From a candidate division FCPU426 bacterium (GTDB lineage: Bacteria > Oederibacteriota > JAJYGY01 > DAIDJD01), in NCBI GenBank assembly GCA_027451505.1, contig DAIDJD010000144.1, positions 1-36,088 on the forward strand: a stretch of 36,088 bases of DNA, given 5' to 3'. Made by a program: the position numbers and the translations under genes. Numbering within the stretch: the first letter of the stretch is position 1; each line of letters begins with the position of its first letter. Shown here piece by piece: positions 22,015 to 30,484 of this stretch. The notes under the pieces were generated by a model that searched no databases, was not told the DNA's origin, and saw only the letters and a program-made list of their open reading frames with translations.

Positions 22015-23065
22015 CGAAGGTCAGGATCCCGCCGTCGGTCCAGGGCGTCTCGACGGCCCAAAGGTACTGCGCCTGCCAGCCCACCACGGCGCTGTAGGCC
22101 CCGTAGCGCGCCTGGAGCTCCGGGGTCAGGACCACGTATTCCTCGGCGGGCAGGCCGCTGGGCCCCGCCGCGGTGGCCCAGGGGCTGAGCCAGTGGGCCG
22201 TGGCCTCGCAGGCCAGGCCCATGCGGGAATGCTTCCCCCGGTACCAGATCAGGGCCAACCCGGCCACCGCGTCGAGGCCGTAGCGGGGCGCCAGCCACAG
22301 CCCGCCCCCGTCGGCGCCGGGCAAGGAGGCGTTTTGGGTGACCCCCTGGGCGTTGGCCCGCCAGTCGAGGTACGAGCCCGGAGAGACCACCGCCTGCTGG
22401 CCGAACTGGAGCCGTCCGCGGGCCTGCAGCCAGCCCTCCCAGGGCCCCTCCTGCCCCCCCGCCACCAGGCCCGGAACCACCTGCCAGCGTCCGGCCCCGG
22501 TGCCGACCAGGGGCTGGACCGCCTGGAACGGGCCCAGGCCCGTGGGCGCCACGGCCTGCACGCTCCAGCCGGCCTGGAACCCGTCTCCGGAGCCGCCCGC
22601 GGGCGCGGGGAGCAGAGGCCCGCGCAGTTCCAGGCCCACATCGCCCAATCCCTGGCTCTGGAACACCCCCGGAGTGCCGACGTTGTAGTACTGCGGCGTC
22701 GCGGTGTAGGGGGAAAGCTGGCTGAAGACCGTGGGGATGTCGGCCTCCAGGACCACCGATTTGCCCGGCCGCCACAGCAGCCGGGTGTCCAGGGTCAAGA
22801 GGTCCAGTTCCTGGGCCCCGCCGTTGAGGACCATGTAGCTGAAGTCGCCCCCGTCCTGCCAGCCCACGTAGCCCACCGTGGAGACGCGTTCGCTGACGTC
22901 GAAGCTGCCGGAGTCGAAGGGACGCGGCACATCGATGCCCAGCCAGTCGTTGTCCGCCCGCGCCTTGGCCGGCGCCAGACACAGGACCAGCAGAAGGGCC
23001 CAGGCCGACCCAGGACCCGCTGCCCGCCGGGGCGCCGGGGCGTGGGGGAGGGGATGGGGACGCAT
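21995..23065 (-). CDS. Exported beta-barrel-like outer membrane protein (hypothetical)
   Basis: Signal peptide (WALLLVLCLAPAKARA), alternating beta pattern, C-terminal ILTFDVSYTF ending in aromatic F. Start at 23063-23065 or upstream at 23095. Confidence 0.6.
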   Translation of the reverse strand: MRPHPLPHAPAPRRAAGPGSAWALLLVLCLAPAKARADNDWLGIDVPRPFDSGSFDVSERVSTVGYVGWQDGGDFSYMVLNGGAQELDLLTLDTRLLWRPGKSVVLEADIPTVFSQLSPYTATPQYYNVGTPGVFQSQGLGDVGLELRGPLLPAPAGGSGDGFQAGWSVQAVAPTGLGPFQAVQPLVGTGAGRWQVVPGLVAGGQEGPWEGWLQARGRLQFGQQAVVSPGSYLDWRANAQGVTQNASLPGADGGGLWLAPRYGLDAVAGLALIWYRGKHSRMGLACEATAHWLSPWATAAGPSGLPAEEYVVLTPELQARYGAYSAVVGWQAQYLWAVETPWTDGGILTFDVSYTF

Positions 23066-23257
23066 GGGCGCATGATGGCAGGCCCCCCCGCGCAACGCAA
23101 GGGCCGGCGCCTAAGGACCCGGTGCCGGGGCGCGCTGCGCCTTGCGGGCCGGGGCCGGGCCGTGTTAAATAAGGGCACCCTGCGGTGTCCGTGCTGGGGG
23201 CCGGTCTTTTTTGATCCGTAACTCTACTTCAGGGACCCCGAATAGGCCTCCCTTTGG

Positions 23258-23312
23258 GGACGGTTCTTGAGGGAACCCACCTGATCCTAGGGTTCAAAAA
23301 ACCGGTTCCCCA
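23258..23312. other. Long imperfect hairpin in the region upstream of rny
   Basis: GGGGACGGTTCTTGAGGGAACCC...GGGTTCAAAAAACCGGTTCCCC. Confidence 0.5.
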
Positions 23313-23718
23313 CGGCACAGGCGGGGGCATTTTCCGCCCGAAATCGGCGACTTGACCGCCGCCGCCGCGCCCGGATAGACTGCTGTCCGGTTCCCTAAGA
23401 TCAGATTCCAACACCGGGGAACGGCCTTGAACCTGAATCGGCGCGAGGGGCGCCGCTGTGACGATGCTGTTGTCATTCTTACACTGTCTTTTCTGCGTAA
23501 AGCCCGAGGATTCGGCGGACGCGCTCCCGATAGGTCGGACGCGGCCCGGACTTCCCCGCCATGGGGCCGCTTGGGCCCCGGGCGTGGACCGGCCCGTTCC
23601 GTGCCCTTGGTGCGGCCCTCCCGGATCGCCGGGCGTGTACGCGCCGGCCTGATTCAGGTTTGAACGCGGGGCCTTGGGGCCCCTCGGGCGCGCTCCCCTG
23701 GCGCGCCGCCCTTCCCCT

Positions 23719-23735
23719 CCAAAACCCCGTTTTGG
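23719..23735 (+). promoter_or_regulatory. Perfect hairpin abutting the rny Shine-Dalgarno
   Basis: CCAAAAC-CCC-GTTTTGG; its 3' end overlaps the GGAG that precedes the ATG at 23743. Confidence 0.5.
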
Positions 23736-23742
23736 AGCGGCC

Positions 23743-25302
23743 ATGTTCGCCACACTTCTGTTGACGTTCGCCGGGGGCGCCCTTCTGGGCGTCCTGGCGC
23801 GCCTGGCCTACGACCGCCGACGCTCCGCCGACGCCCTCAAATCCGCCGAAGCCCAAGCCGCCCGCGTCCTCGAACTGGCCCGGCGCGAGGGCGAGGCCCG
23901 CACCAAGGAGATGCTCCTCGAGGCCCGCGCCGAGGTGCTGCGCGAACGCCAGGACTTCGACGACGCCTGCGCCCGCATGCGCGACGAACTCAGCGACGCC
24001 GGGCGCCGGGTCCAGGACGAGGAACGCCGCGTCGTGGACCTGCGCCGGGAGCTCGATGAGGGCGCCCGCGACCTGGAGGCCCACCGCAACGAGATCGCCA
24101 ACCGGTCCCAACAGCTCTCCCGCAAGGAGCACGAACTCGACCGGCTGCTCGCCGAGGAACGCCAACGCCTGGAGAAAATCGCCCACCTCGGCCAGGACGA
24201 GGCCCGACGCCAGCTCATGCGCAGCATCGAGCACGACACCCGCCGCGAATGCGCCGAACGGATCAAGCAGCTCGAGGACGAGGCCAAGGAGACCTCCGAC
24301 CGGCGCGCCAAGCAGATCCTGAGCCTCGCCATCCAACGTTGGGCCCACAGCCACACGGCCGAAACCACCGTCAGCGTGGTGCACCTGCCCAGTGAGGACA
24401 TGAAGGGGCGCATCATCGGCCGCGAGGGCCGCAACATCCGCGCGCTGGAGAACGCCACGGGGGTCGACCTGATCATCGACGACACCCCCGAGACCGTGGT
24501 GGTCTCGAGCTTCAACCTCTTCCGCAGGGAGGTCGCGCGCCTGAGCCTGGAGCAGCTCGTCTCCGACGGGCGCATCCACCCCAGCCGCATCGAGGAGGGC
24601 GTCCAGAAGGTGCGCGACGAGATGGAGGCCCAGATCGTCCACACCGGGGAGCAGGCCTGCCAGCAGGCCGGGATCTACGGCATCCACCCCGAGCTGGTGC
24701 GCTTGGTGGGCAAGCTGCGCTTCCGCACCAGCTACGGCCAGAACCAGCTCATCCACACCCTCGAGGTGGCGCACCTGGCGGCCACCCTGGCCGCGGAGGT
24801 GGGCGCGGACGTCGAGGTGGCCAAACGGGGGGCCTTCCTGCACGACATCGGCAAGGCCCTGGACCAGGACCGCGAGGGGACCCACATCCAGCTGGGCGTC
24901 GAGATGATGCGCCGCTACCACGAGCATCCCGCGGTCATCCACTGCGTGGAGGCCCACCACAACGACGTCCCCATGGAGAGCATCGAGGCCTTCCTGGTGC
25001 AGGCCGCCGACGCCATCAGCGGCGGGCGCCCGGGCGCCCGCCGGGAGAGCCTGGAGGCCTACATCAAGCGCCTGCAGAAGCTCGAGGAAATCGCCCACGG
25101 GTTCAAGGGCGTCACCCAGGCCTACGCCCTCCAGGCCGGGCGCGAGGTGCGCATCATGGTGGCCCACGACCTCGTCAGCGACGCCGAGGCGGGCCAGCTG
25201 GCGCGGGACGTGGCCCGCAAGGTGGAGTCCGAGATGGAGTACCCCGGCCAGATCAAGGTGCAGGTGATCCGCGAGACGCGGGCCGTCGAGTACGCCAAGT
25301 GA
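23743..25302 (+). CDS. rny: Ribonuclease Y
   Basis: N-terminal TM plus coiled coil; KH segment KGRIIGREGRNIRALENATGVDLIIDDTPE; HD domain FLHDIGKALDQDREGTH. Confidence 0.97.
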   Translation: MFATLLLTFAGGALLGVLARLAYDRRRSADALKSAEAQAARVLELARREGEARTKEMLLEARAEVLRERQDFDDACARMRDELSDAGRRVQDEERRVVDLRRELDEGARDLEAHRNEIANRSQQLSRKEHELDRLLAEERQRLEKIAHLGQDEARRQLMRSIEHDTRRECAERIKQLEDEAKETSDRRAKQILSLAIQRWAHSHTAETTVSVVHLPSEDMKGRIIGREGRNIRALENATGVDLIIDDTPETVVVSSFNLFRREVARLSLEQLVSDGRIHPSRIEEGVQKVRDEMEAQIVHTGEQACQQAGIYGIHPELVRLVGKLRFRTSYGQNQLIHTLEVAHLAATLAAEVGADVEVAKRGAFLHDIGKALDQDREGTHIQLGVEMMRRYHEHPAVIHCVEAHHNDVPMESIEAFLVQAADAISGGRPGARRESLEAYIKRLQKLEEIAHGFKGVTQAYALQAGREVRIMVAHDLVSDAEAGQLARDVARKVESEMEYPGQIKVQVIRETRAVEYAK

Positions 25303-26084
25303 GGGCCCTCCTGGTGGGGGACGTCATCGGCGAGCCCGGCCGCAAGGCCTGCTCCGCCTTCGTGCGGCCCTTGAGGGCCGAGTTGGGGATCGACTTGGTG
25401 GTCGCCAACGTCGAGAACCTCGCCGGGGGCTTCGGCGTCCACCCCAAGGCCCTGGGCGAGCTGCGCGACGCCGGGGTCGACGTCTTCACCTCGGGCAACC
25501 ACATCTGGGACAAGAAGGAGGTGGAGGGCTGCTGGGCCGCCTTCCCCACGCTCCTGCGCCCCTGCAACTACCCCCCAGGGGTGCCGGGCCGCGGCGAGGT
25601 CCTGGTCCCGGTCCCCGGCGGCGAGCCCGTCGGCGTGGTCAACGTGATGGGGCGGGTCTTCATGCCGGTGCAAAGCGACGACCCTTTCGCCTCGGCGCGC
25701 GCGGCGGTCGCCCGCCTGAAATCGCAGGGCGCCCGCGCCGTGATCGTGGACCTGCACGCCGAGGCCAGCAGCGAAAAGGTGGCTCTGTGGCGCCACCTCG
25801 ACGGGGAGGCCTCCGCCGTGGTGGGCACCCACACCCACGTCCCCACGGCCGACGCGCGGATCTCGGCCCGCGGCACGGCCTACCTCACGGACCTCGGCCT
25901 CACCGGGGGCTACGGCGGCGTGATCGGCATGGAAGCGGAGGGCGTCCTGCGCAAGATGCTTCTCTCGCTGCCGGTGCGCCACAGCCCCTCGGCGACGGAG
26001 ATCGAGTTCTGGGGCCTTCTGGTGGCCACCGACGAGCGCGGTCGGGCCGTCGAGGTGCGCCAAATCCACCGCGCCCTGGTTTGA
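25299..26084 (+). CDS. ymdB: YmdB-family metallophosphoesterase (TIGR00282-type)
   Basis: VRALLVGDVIGEPGRKA...NVENLAGGFGVHPK...FTSGNHIWDKKE...VVGTHTHVPTADARI; GTGA overlap with rny. Confidence 0.94.
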   Translation: MRALLVGDVIGEPGRKACSAFVRPLRAELGIDLVVANVENLAGGFGVHPKALGELRDAGVDVFTSGNHIWDKKEVEGCWAAFPTLLRPCNYPPGVPGRGEVLVPVPGGEPVGVVNVMGRVFMPVQSDDPFASARAAVARLKSQGARAVIVDLHAEASSEKVALWRHLDGEASAVVGTHTHVPTADARISARGTAYLTDLGLTGGYGGVIGMEAEGVLRKMLLSLPVRHSPSATEIEFWGLLVATDERGRAVEVRQIHRALV

Positions 26085-26152
26085 CCCCGGCGCCGCCCCC
26101 TCCGGCGGGCCCCGCCCTTGCGCCCCGGCCCCGCGCGTGGGACCATGTCCAA

Positions 26153-26647
26153 ATGCTTGGGAGCCCAAATAAATCGGCGGGGTCCGACCCGCCGTCGCGG
26201 CAGGTCATGGACGCCCTGCGCCGCCTCGTGCGTGCGCTACGCCTGTACTCGCGCGTCTGCGAGGGGCGCCTCGGCCTCAGCGCGGCCCAGGTCTTCGCGC
26301 TCCGCGCGCTGGAGTCGGCGGGCCCCTTGAGCCTGGGGGGCCTGGCCGCGGCGACCCTCACGGACCCCAGTTCGGTGAGCGTGGTGGTCGGGCGCCTGGC
26401 CCGCAAGGGGCTGGTGGCCCGGCGCCGCGCGGCCTCCGACGGCCGCCGCGCCGAACTCAGCCTGACCCCCCGCGGGCGTTCCTTGCTGCGCGGCGTCCCG
26501 GCCAGCCCCCAGGAGCGCGTGGTGCGGGCCCTGGCCGCCCTTCCCGCCCGCCGCCGGGCCGCCCTGGCGCGCGACCTCCAATCGGTGCTCCGGGGGGCGG
26601 GCCTGTTCCAGGCCCCCGCCACCCTCTTCTTCGAGGATAAGACGTGA
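26153..26647 (+). CDS. MarR-family transcriptional regulator
   Basis: LGLSAAQVFALRALESAGPLSLGGLAAATLTDPSSVSVVVGRLARKGLVARRRAASDGRRAELSLTPRGRSLL. Confidence 0.9.
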   Translation: MLGSPNKSAGSDPPSRQVMDALRRLVRALRLYSRVCEGRLGLSAAQVFALRALESAGPLSLGGLAAATLTDPSSVSVVVGRLARKGLVARRRAASDGRRAELSLTPRGRSLLRGVPASPQERVVRALAALPARRRAALARDLQSVLRGAGLFQAPATLFFEDKT

Positions 26648-27951
26648 GCCGAGACCGCAATGCAAGCGTCCGGGACGCCCGGCTGGCGGCCCTGGGCCTG
26701 GCCGTCGGGACGCTGGCGTATTTTTCGGGGAGGGCCCTGCTCGCGGCCATCCACCTGACCACCAACCTCATGTTCTGGGGCGCCTTCTCCTTCGCCGATC
26801 GGCCGCCTTCGGGCCACCTCCCGCTCTGGGCGGCCCTCATCCCGGCCGCGGGCGGACTCGTCATCGGTCTGGTCGCCCGCTACGGCAGCGAGGCCGTGCG
26901 GGGCCACGGCATCCCGGAGATGATCGAGACGGTGCTGGTCGGGGAAAGCCGGGTGCCCTTCCGGGTGGCCGTCCTCAAGCCGCTGTGTTCGGCCCTTTCC
27001 ATCGGTTCGGGCGGCCCCTTCGGCGCCGAGGGTCCGGTGATCGGGCTGGGCGGATCCCTGGGTTCCCTTCTGGGTCGGAGGCTGGACGCCCGGGAACGCA
27101 AGGTCCTCCTCGCCGCCGGGGCCGGGGCCGGGATCACCGCGGTCTTCGGGTGCCCTGTCGCCGCCACCCTGCTCGCGCTGGAGCTGCTGCTCTACGAATT
27201 CAACCCCTGGTCCCTCGCCGTGGTGGGGCTGGCCTGCGCCGCCTCGGCGGGCCTGCGCGTCGTGCTGGTGGGGTCGGACCCCCTCTTCCCCGTGGGGAAC
27301 GTGGCTCCCGCGCACGGGTGGGGCCTGCTGCTGTACTGCGCCCTGGGCGCCCCCCTGGGTCTGGCCGCGGTGGGCATCACCCGCCTGGTGGAGGCCTGGG
27401 AACACGCCTACTCCAAGCTCCCCTTTCATTGGATGTGGTGGCCGGCGCTCGGGGGCCTGGTGGTGGGCGTCGTGGGCCTGTGGGAGCCCAGCGCCCTCGG
27501 CCCCGCCTACGGCGCCATCAGCGCCGCGCTGTCCGGCAGCCTGGCCTCCTGGGCCCTTCTGGTTTTCGCCGCGGTGAAGCTCCTGGTGTGGTCGCAGGCC
27601 CTGGGCAGCGGCACCACCGGGGGCACCCTGGCCCCCCTCTTCGGCGTGGGAGCCGGGTTGGGATCCCTGCTGGTGGCGCTGTGCGCCCTCGCCGCCCCGA
27701 AGTTGGGCCTGGACGCCCGCACCGGCGCCATGGTGGGCATGGCCGCGGTCTTCACCGGATGCTCCTACGCCCCCCTGGCCTCCATCGCGCTGGTGCTGGA
27801 GACCACCCATTGCCTGGAGGCGGCCCTGCCCCTGCTGGGCGCATGCTCCCTGGCCACCCTGGTGTGCGGCTCCCTCCAGGAGCATTCCCTGATGACCGAA
27901 GGCCCGGCCCGGCGGGGGGTCCGCTTCCCCAAGGTGGCCAAGTCGCACTGA
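26644..27951 (+). CDS. ClC-family chloride channel/antiporter
   Basis: RGHGIPEMIE; GSGGPFGAEGPVIGLGGSLGS; GSGTTGGTLAPLFGVGAGLGS; GTGA overlap with the MarR gene. Confidence 0.94.
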   Translation: MSRDRNASVRDARLAALGLAVGTLAYFSGRALLAAIHLTTNLMFWGAFSFADRPPSGHLPLWAALIPAAGGLVIGLVARYGSEAVRGHGIPEMIETVLVGESRVPFRVAVLKPLCSALSIGSGGPFGAEGPVIGLGGSLGSLLGRRLDARERKVLLAAGAGAGITAVFGCPVAATLLALELLLYEFNPWSLAVVGLACAASAGLRVVLVGSDPLFPVGNVAPAHGWGLLLYCALGAPLGLAAVGITRLVEAWEHAYSKLPFHWMWWPALGGLVVGVVGLWEPSALGPAYGAISAALSGSLASWALLVFAAVKLLVWSQALGSGTTGGTLAPLFGVGAGLGSLLVALCALAAPKLGLDARTGAMVGMAAVFTGCSYAPLASIALVLETTHCLEAALPLLGACSLATLVCGSLQEHSLMTEGPARRGVRFPKVAKSH

Positions 27952-27958
27952 CGAGGGG

Positions 27959-30484
27959 CTATGAAAACAACGGGCCCCATCGGCCCCGCTCGTAGCGCAG
28001 CAATTCGTCCCCGTCGAAGCGCCAAAGGTGCAGCCATCCGTTGTCCAACAAGTTCCTGACGGTCGGATGCTTGGATATCACGGCCTCGATCGACGCGCCG
28101 GGCGCGTCGATCACCACGGTCAGGCGCAAAGGCTCATGCACCCATCGGTCCCCGTCGCAAAGGGACTGCCGGGACAGGCCGATGCGCAGGTCCCCGCCGT
28201 TGCCCTCGAACACGCCCAGGGTCCCCCCGACCACGTTGTGCAAAACCTTGTTGCCGCTGCCCAGCCGCGCGGGATCGCAGGTGGAGGCGTGGTACTGCCA
28301 GTTGATCCAGTGGGCGACCAGCATGGGCGCGGTCATCCCCTGCTCAAGAAGGCTTCCGTCGGCGTCCGCCTTGGCGTCGTAGTCCTGCAGGAAGCTGCGT
28401 CCCTCCAGCGCCACGCCCAGGCTCCTGCCCCGGGGAGCGATCACAAAAGAGGCGTTGCCGGCCAGGCCCCACTCCGGGCGGGTTTCCGCGCCGTCGTTGG
28501 CGCGCCGCCGAAACCGGTCCAGCAGGCGGTCCCGCGGCGCCAGCGGGTCCAGCCGCAGTCGGGGGGCCCGCTCCCTGCGGGCCCGGTCGCCGGCCCGATC
28601 CAGGACGGGCCGGAGGTCCTCCCAGCGCCGCCGCGCATCCGGTGGCAGCAGATCAAGGTCGAATCCCTCGATCTCGTCGGTGGCGGTGTTGTGCATGGCG
28701 GCGACGAACCAGGTCCCCACCGGGATGGAGACGCCAAGGTCCTTCAAGCCCTCCCGGACCTTGGGATCGTTCAAAAGTTGGGCCAGGCTGCGCGCGTTCA
28801 CCTCACCGGTTTGGCCGCAGCACGCGCCGCAGTCCAAGGCGGAGGCGTGGGCGTTGTTGGCCGACTGGCTGCCGTGCCCGACCAGCAGCACCAGGGGCGC
28901 CAGGTCCTCGGCGAGGCCCATGCTCCGAAGGACTTTGGCCGCCAAGGCCGCCCGGGCGCGGGGATCCAGCCCCACCACCCGGGGCCGGCAGAGGGCTCGG
29001 TAACGCGGCGCCAGCCCCGCCAGATCGTCCCGAATCCTGGCGTGCCGTCCCGGCCGCAACCATCCGCCCAGCTTGCCCACATACGCCAAGCCCGCGGCTT
29101 CGACGTACGAGAAGGCCGCCCCCGGCCAGCGGCCCGCCCCCTGCCACTGCTCCGCGAGCGCGAAACGCGTTCGGCGGGATTGTCCGGCCGCCACCTGGGC
29201 CGCGGCATCGCCGATGGCGGCCGTCATCCCCGCCGAGGTGATGGCGTCGGCCACCTCCACGGAGGGCGCAAGCAGGCCCGGCAACTGGGGCCGCCGGGCC
29301 CGGGTGGCGAGGGGGGTGTATGCCGCGGGAACGCCGAAGAATCCGGCGAATCCGAGGGTCCGGACGCCCGGCGAGGCGGCCTCCAACGCGCGCCGCAGGG
29401 GTTCACTCCGGACATCGATGCAAAAGGCGGCTTGCACATCGGGGGCGGGGGCCGCCGGATCGCCGCCGCCGGCCCGCAGGCGGCGGGCCAAGTCCCTTTG
29501 ATACCCGGCCTCCAGCGCCACCTGCCAAACTTCGTCGACCAGAAGCGACCTCTCGGCCAGCTTCAGCGAACCGGAAACGTCCCTCCAGGACCGCCTCAGC
29601 GCCAGGAAAGCCTGGCGTGCCCCGGCTTCGTCCTTGCTCTCAAGCAGGACGATATCCCAGGCGAGACGAATCGCCAGCAGCTCCCGCAAGTGCCCATCGG
29701 AGCGCCCCTCCAAGCCCGCCTGCCAACCCAAATAGGCGCACCAGGAGGCCCAGCCATGGACGGTCAAAAGCAGCGCCTCCAGGTAGTCCGCCCAAACCGG
29801 GGCCGGCAGTCCGAGGCGCTCCTGCACCAGGCGTTCGGCCCCCTGGGCCGTGGACGGCAGGGCCCGCACATGCCGATCGATTCCGTGCAGCTCCATGAGA
29901 AGGCCGATGCCGTGGTCGTGCTGAAGCGTTTCCCTCCAGAAGGCGTACAAACCGCCCACCCGCTCGGGCTGCCAGTCGGCCTGATGCTCGTCGAAATAGG
30001 CCGCGCAGGTCTGGCTCACCTGGTGGGTGATGGCCTGTTGCCAAGATAGGCGCGCATGCCGCTTGGGGTTGTTGTCCAAAAAGTCGATCAGCAACGGCAG
30101 GCGGGCCCCCGGCTCCGCGGCGTCGAGCGAGTCCAGGCACTGGCTCGGCGTCAGCCCAAGGGCCTGGGCTTCGGGCACCCTGCGCAACGCGTGCTCCAGG
30201 TCCTCGGGGACGATGCGGCCCTCGTTCCAAGCCCGCCGCTGCAGTTCCCGGGGGGGGAAAACCCGGATGTCGGCAAGCACCGCCATGCGGGCGGCCACTT
30301 CGCGCAAGGGCATGCCCACGCGCTTCCAATGCGGATTGACCGCGATCATCCGGTCGAGCGGCCAGGCCGGCGCGATCGCCGCGCAGGCCCGGTCGCAGGC
30401 GGCTTCCATGGACGGCCCGCTTCCGGGGGCCGCGCCTTCAAGGATCCGGGATCCGGCGTTTTCTTGCATCGGCTCCTCGTTCAT
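27959..30484 (-). CDS. dabA: DabA-type inorganic carbon transporter subunit (DUF2309)
   Basis: AAFCIDVRSEPLRRALE (Cys/Asp metal-site segment); VLLVGHGSQSANNAHASALDCGACCGQTGEVNARSLAQLLN (His/Cys segment). Confidence 0.93.
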   Translation of the reverse strand: MNEEPMQENAGSRILEGAAPGSGPSMEAACDRACAAIAPAWPLDRMIAVNPHWKRVGMPLREVAARMAVLADIRVFPPRELQRRAWNEGRIVPEDLEHALRRVPEAQALGLTPSQCLDSLDAAEPGARLPLLIDFLDNNPKRHARLSWQQAITHQVSQTCAAYFDEHQADWQPERVGGLYAFWRETLQHDHGIGLLMELHGIDRHVRALPSTAQGAERLVQERLGLPAPVWADYLEALLLTVHGWASWCAYLGWQAGLEGRSDGHLRELLAIRLAWDIVLLESKDEAGARQAFLALRRSWRDVSGSLKLAERSLLVDEVWQVALEAGYQRDLARRLRAGGGDPAAPAPDVQAAFCIDVRSEPLRRALEAASPGVRTLGFAGFFGVPAAYTPLATRARRPQLPGLLAPSVEVADAITSAGMTAAIGDAAAQVAAGQSRRTRFALAEQWQGAGRWPGAAFSYVEAAGLAYVGKLGGWLRPGRHARIRDDLAGLAPRYRALCRPRVVGLDPRARAALAAKVLRSMGLAEDLAPLVLLVGHGSQSANNAHASALDCGACCGQTGEVNARSLAQLLNDPKVREGLKDLGVSIPVGTWFVAAMHNTATDEIEGFDLDLLPPDARRRWEDLRPVLDRAGDRARRERAPRLRLDPLAPRDRLLDRFRRRANDGAETRPEWGLAGNASFVIAPRGRSLGVALEGRSFLQDYDAKADADGSLLEQGMTAPMLVAHWINWQYHASTCDPARLGSGNKVLHNVVGGTLGVFEGNGGDLRIGLSRQSLCDGDRWVHEPLRLTVVIDAPGASIEAVISKHPTVRNLLDNGWLHLWRFDGDELLRYERGRWGPLFS

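Noticed and set aside
23230-23430. 6S RNA call for the rny upstream structure
   Set aside because: A long hairpin with an internal bubble was considered, but conserved 6S sequence elements could not be matched; left as an unclassified structured region.
23479-25167. 562-aa minus-strand ORF antisense to rny
   Set aside because: The translation looks repetitive and hydrophobic but only mirrors rny codon periodicity; RNase Y on the plus strand is certain.
25900-27948. 682-aa minus-strand ORF antisense to clc/marR
   Set aside because: Shadow ORF; the plus strand encodes conserved ClC and MarR motifs.
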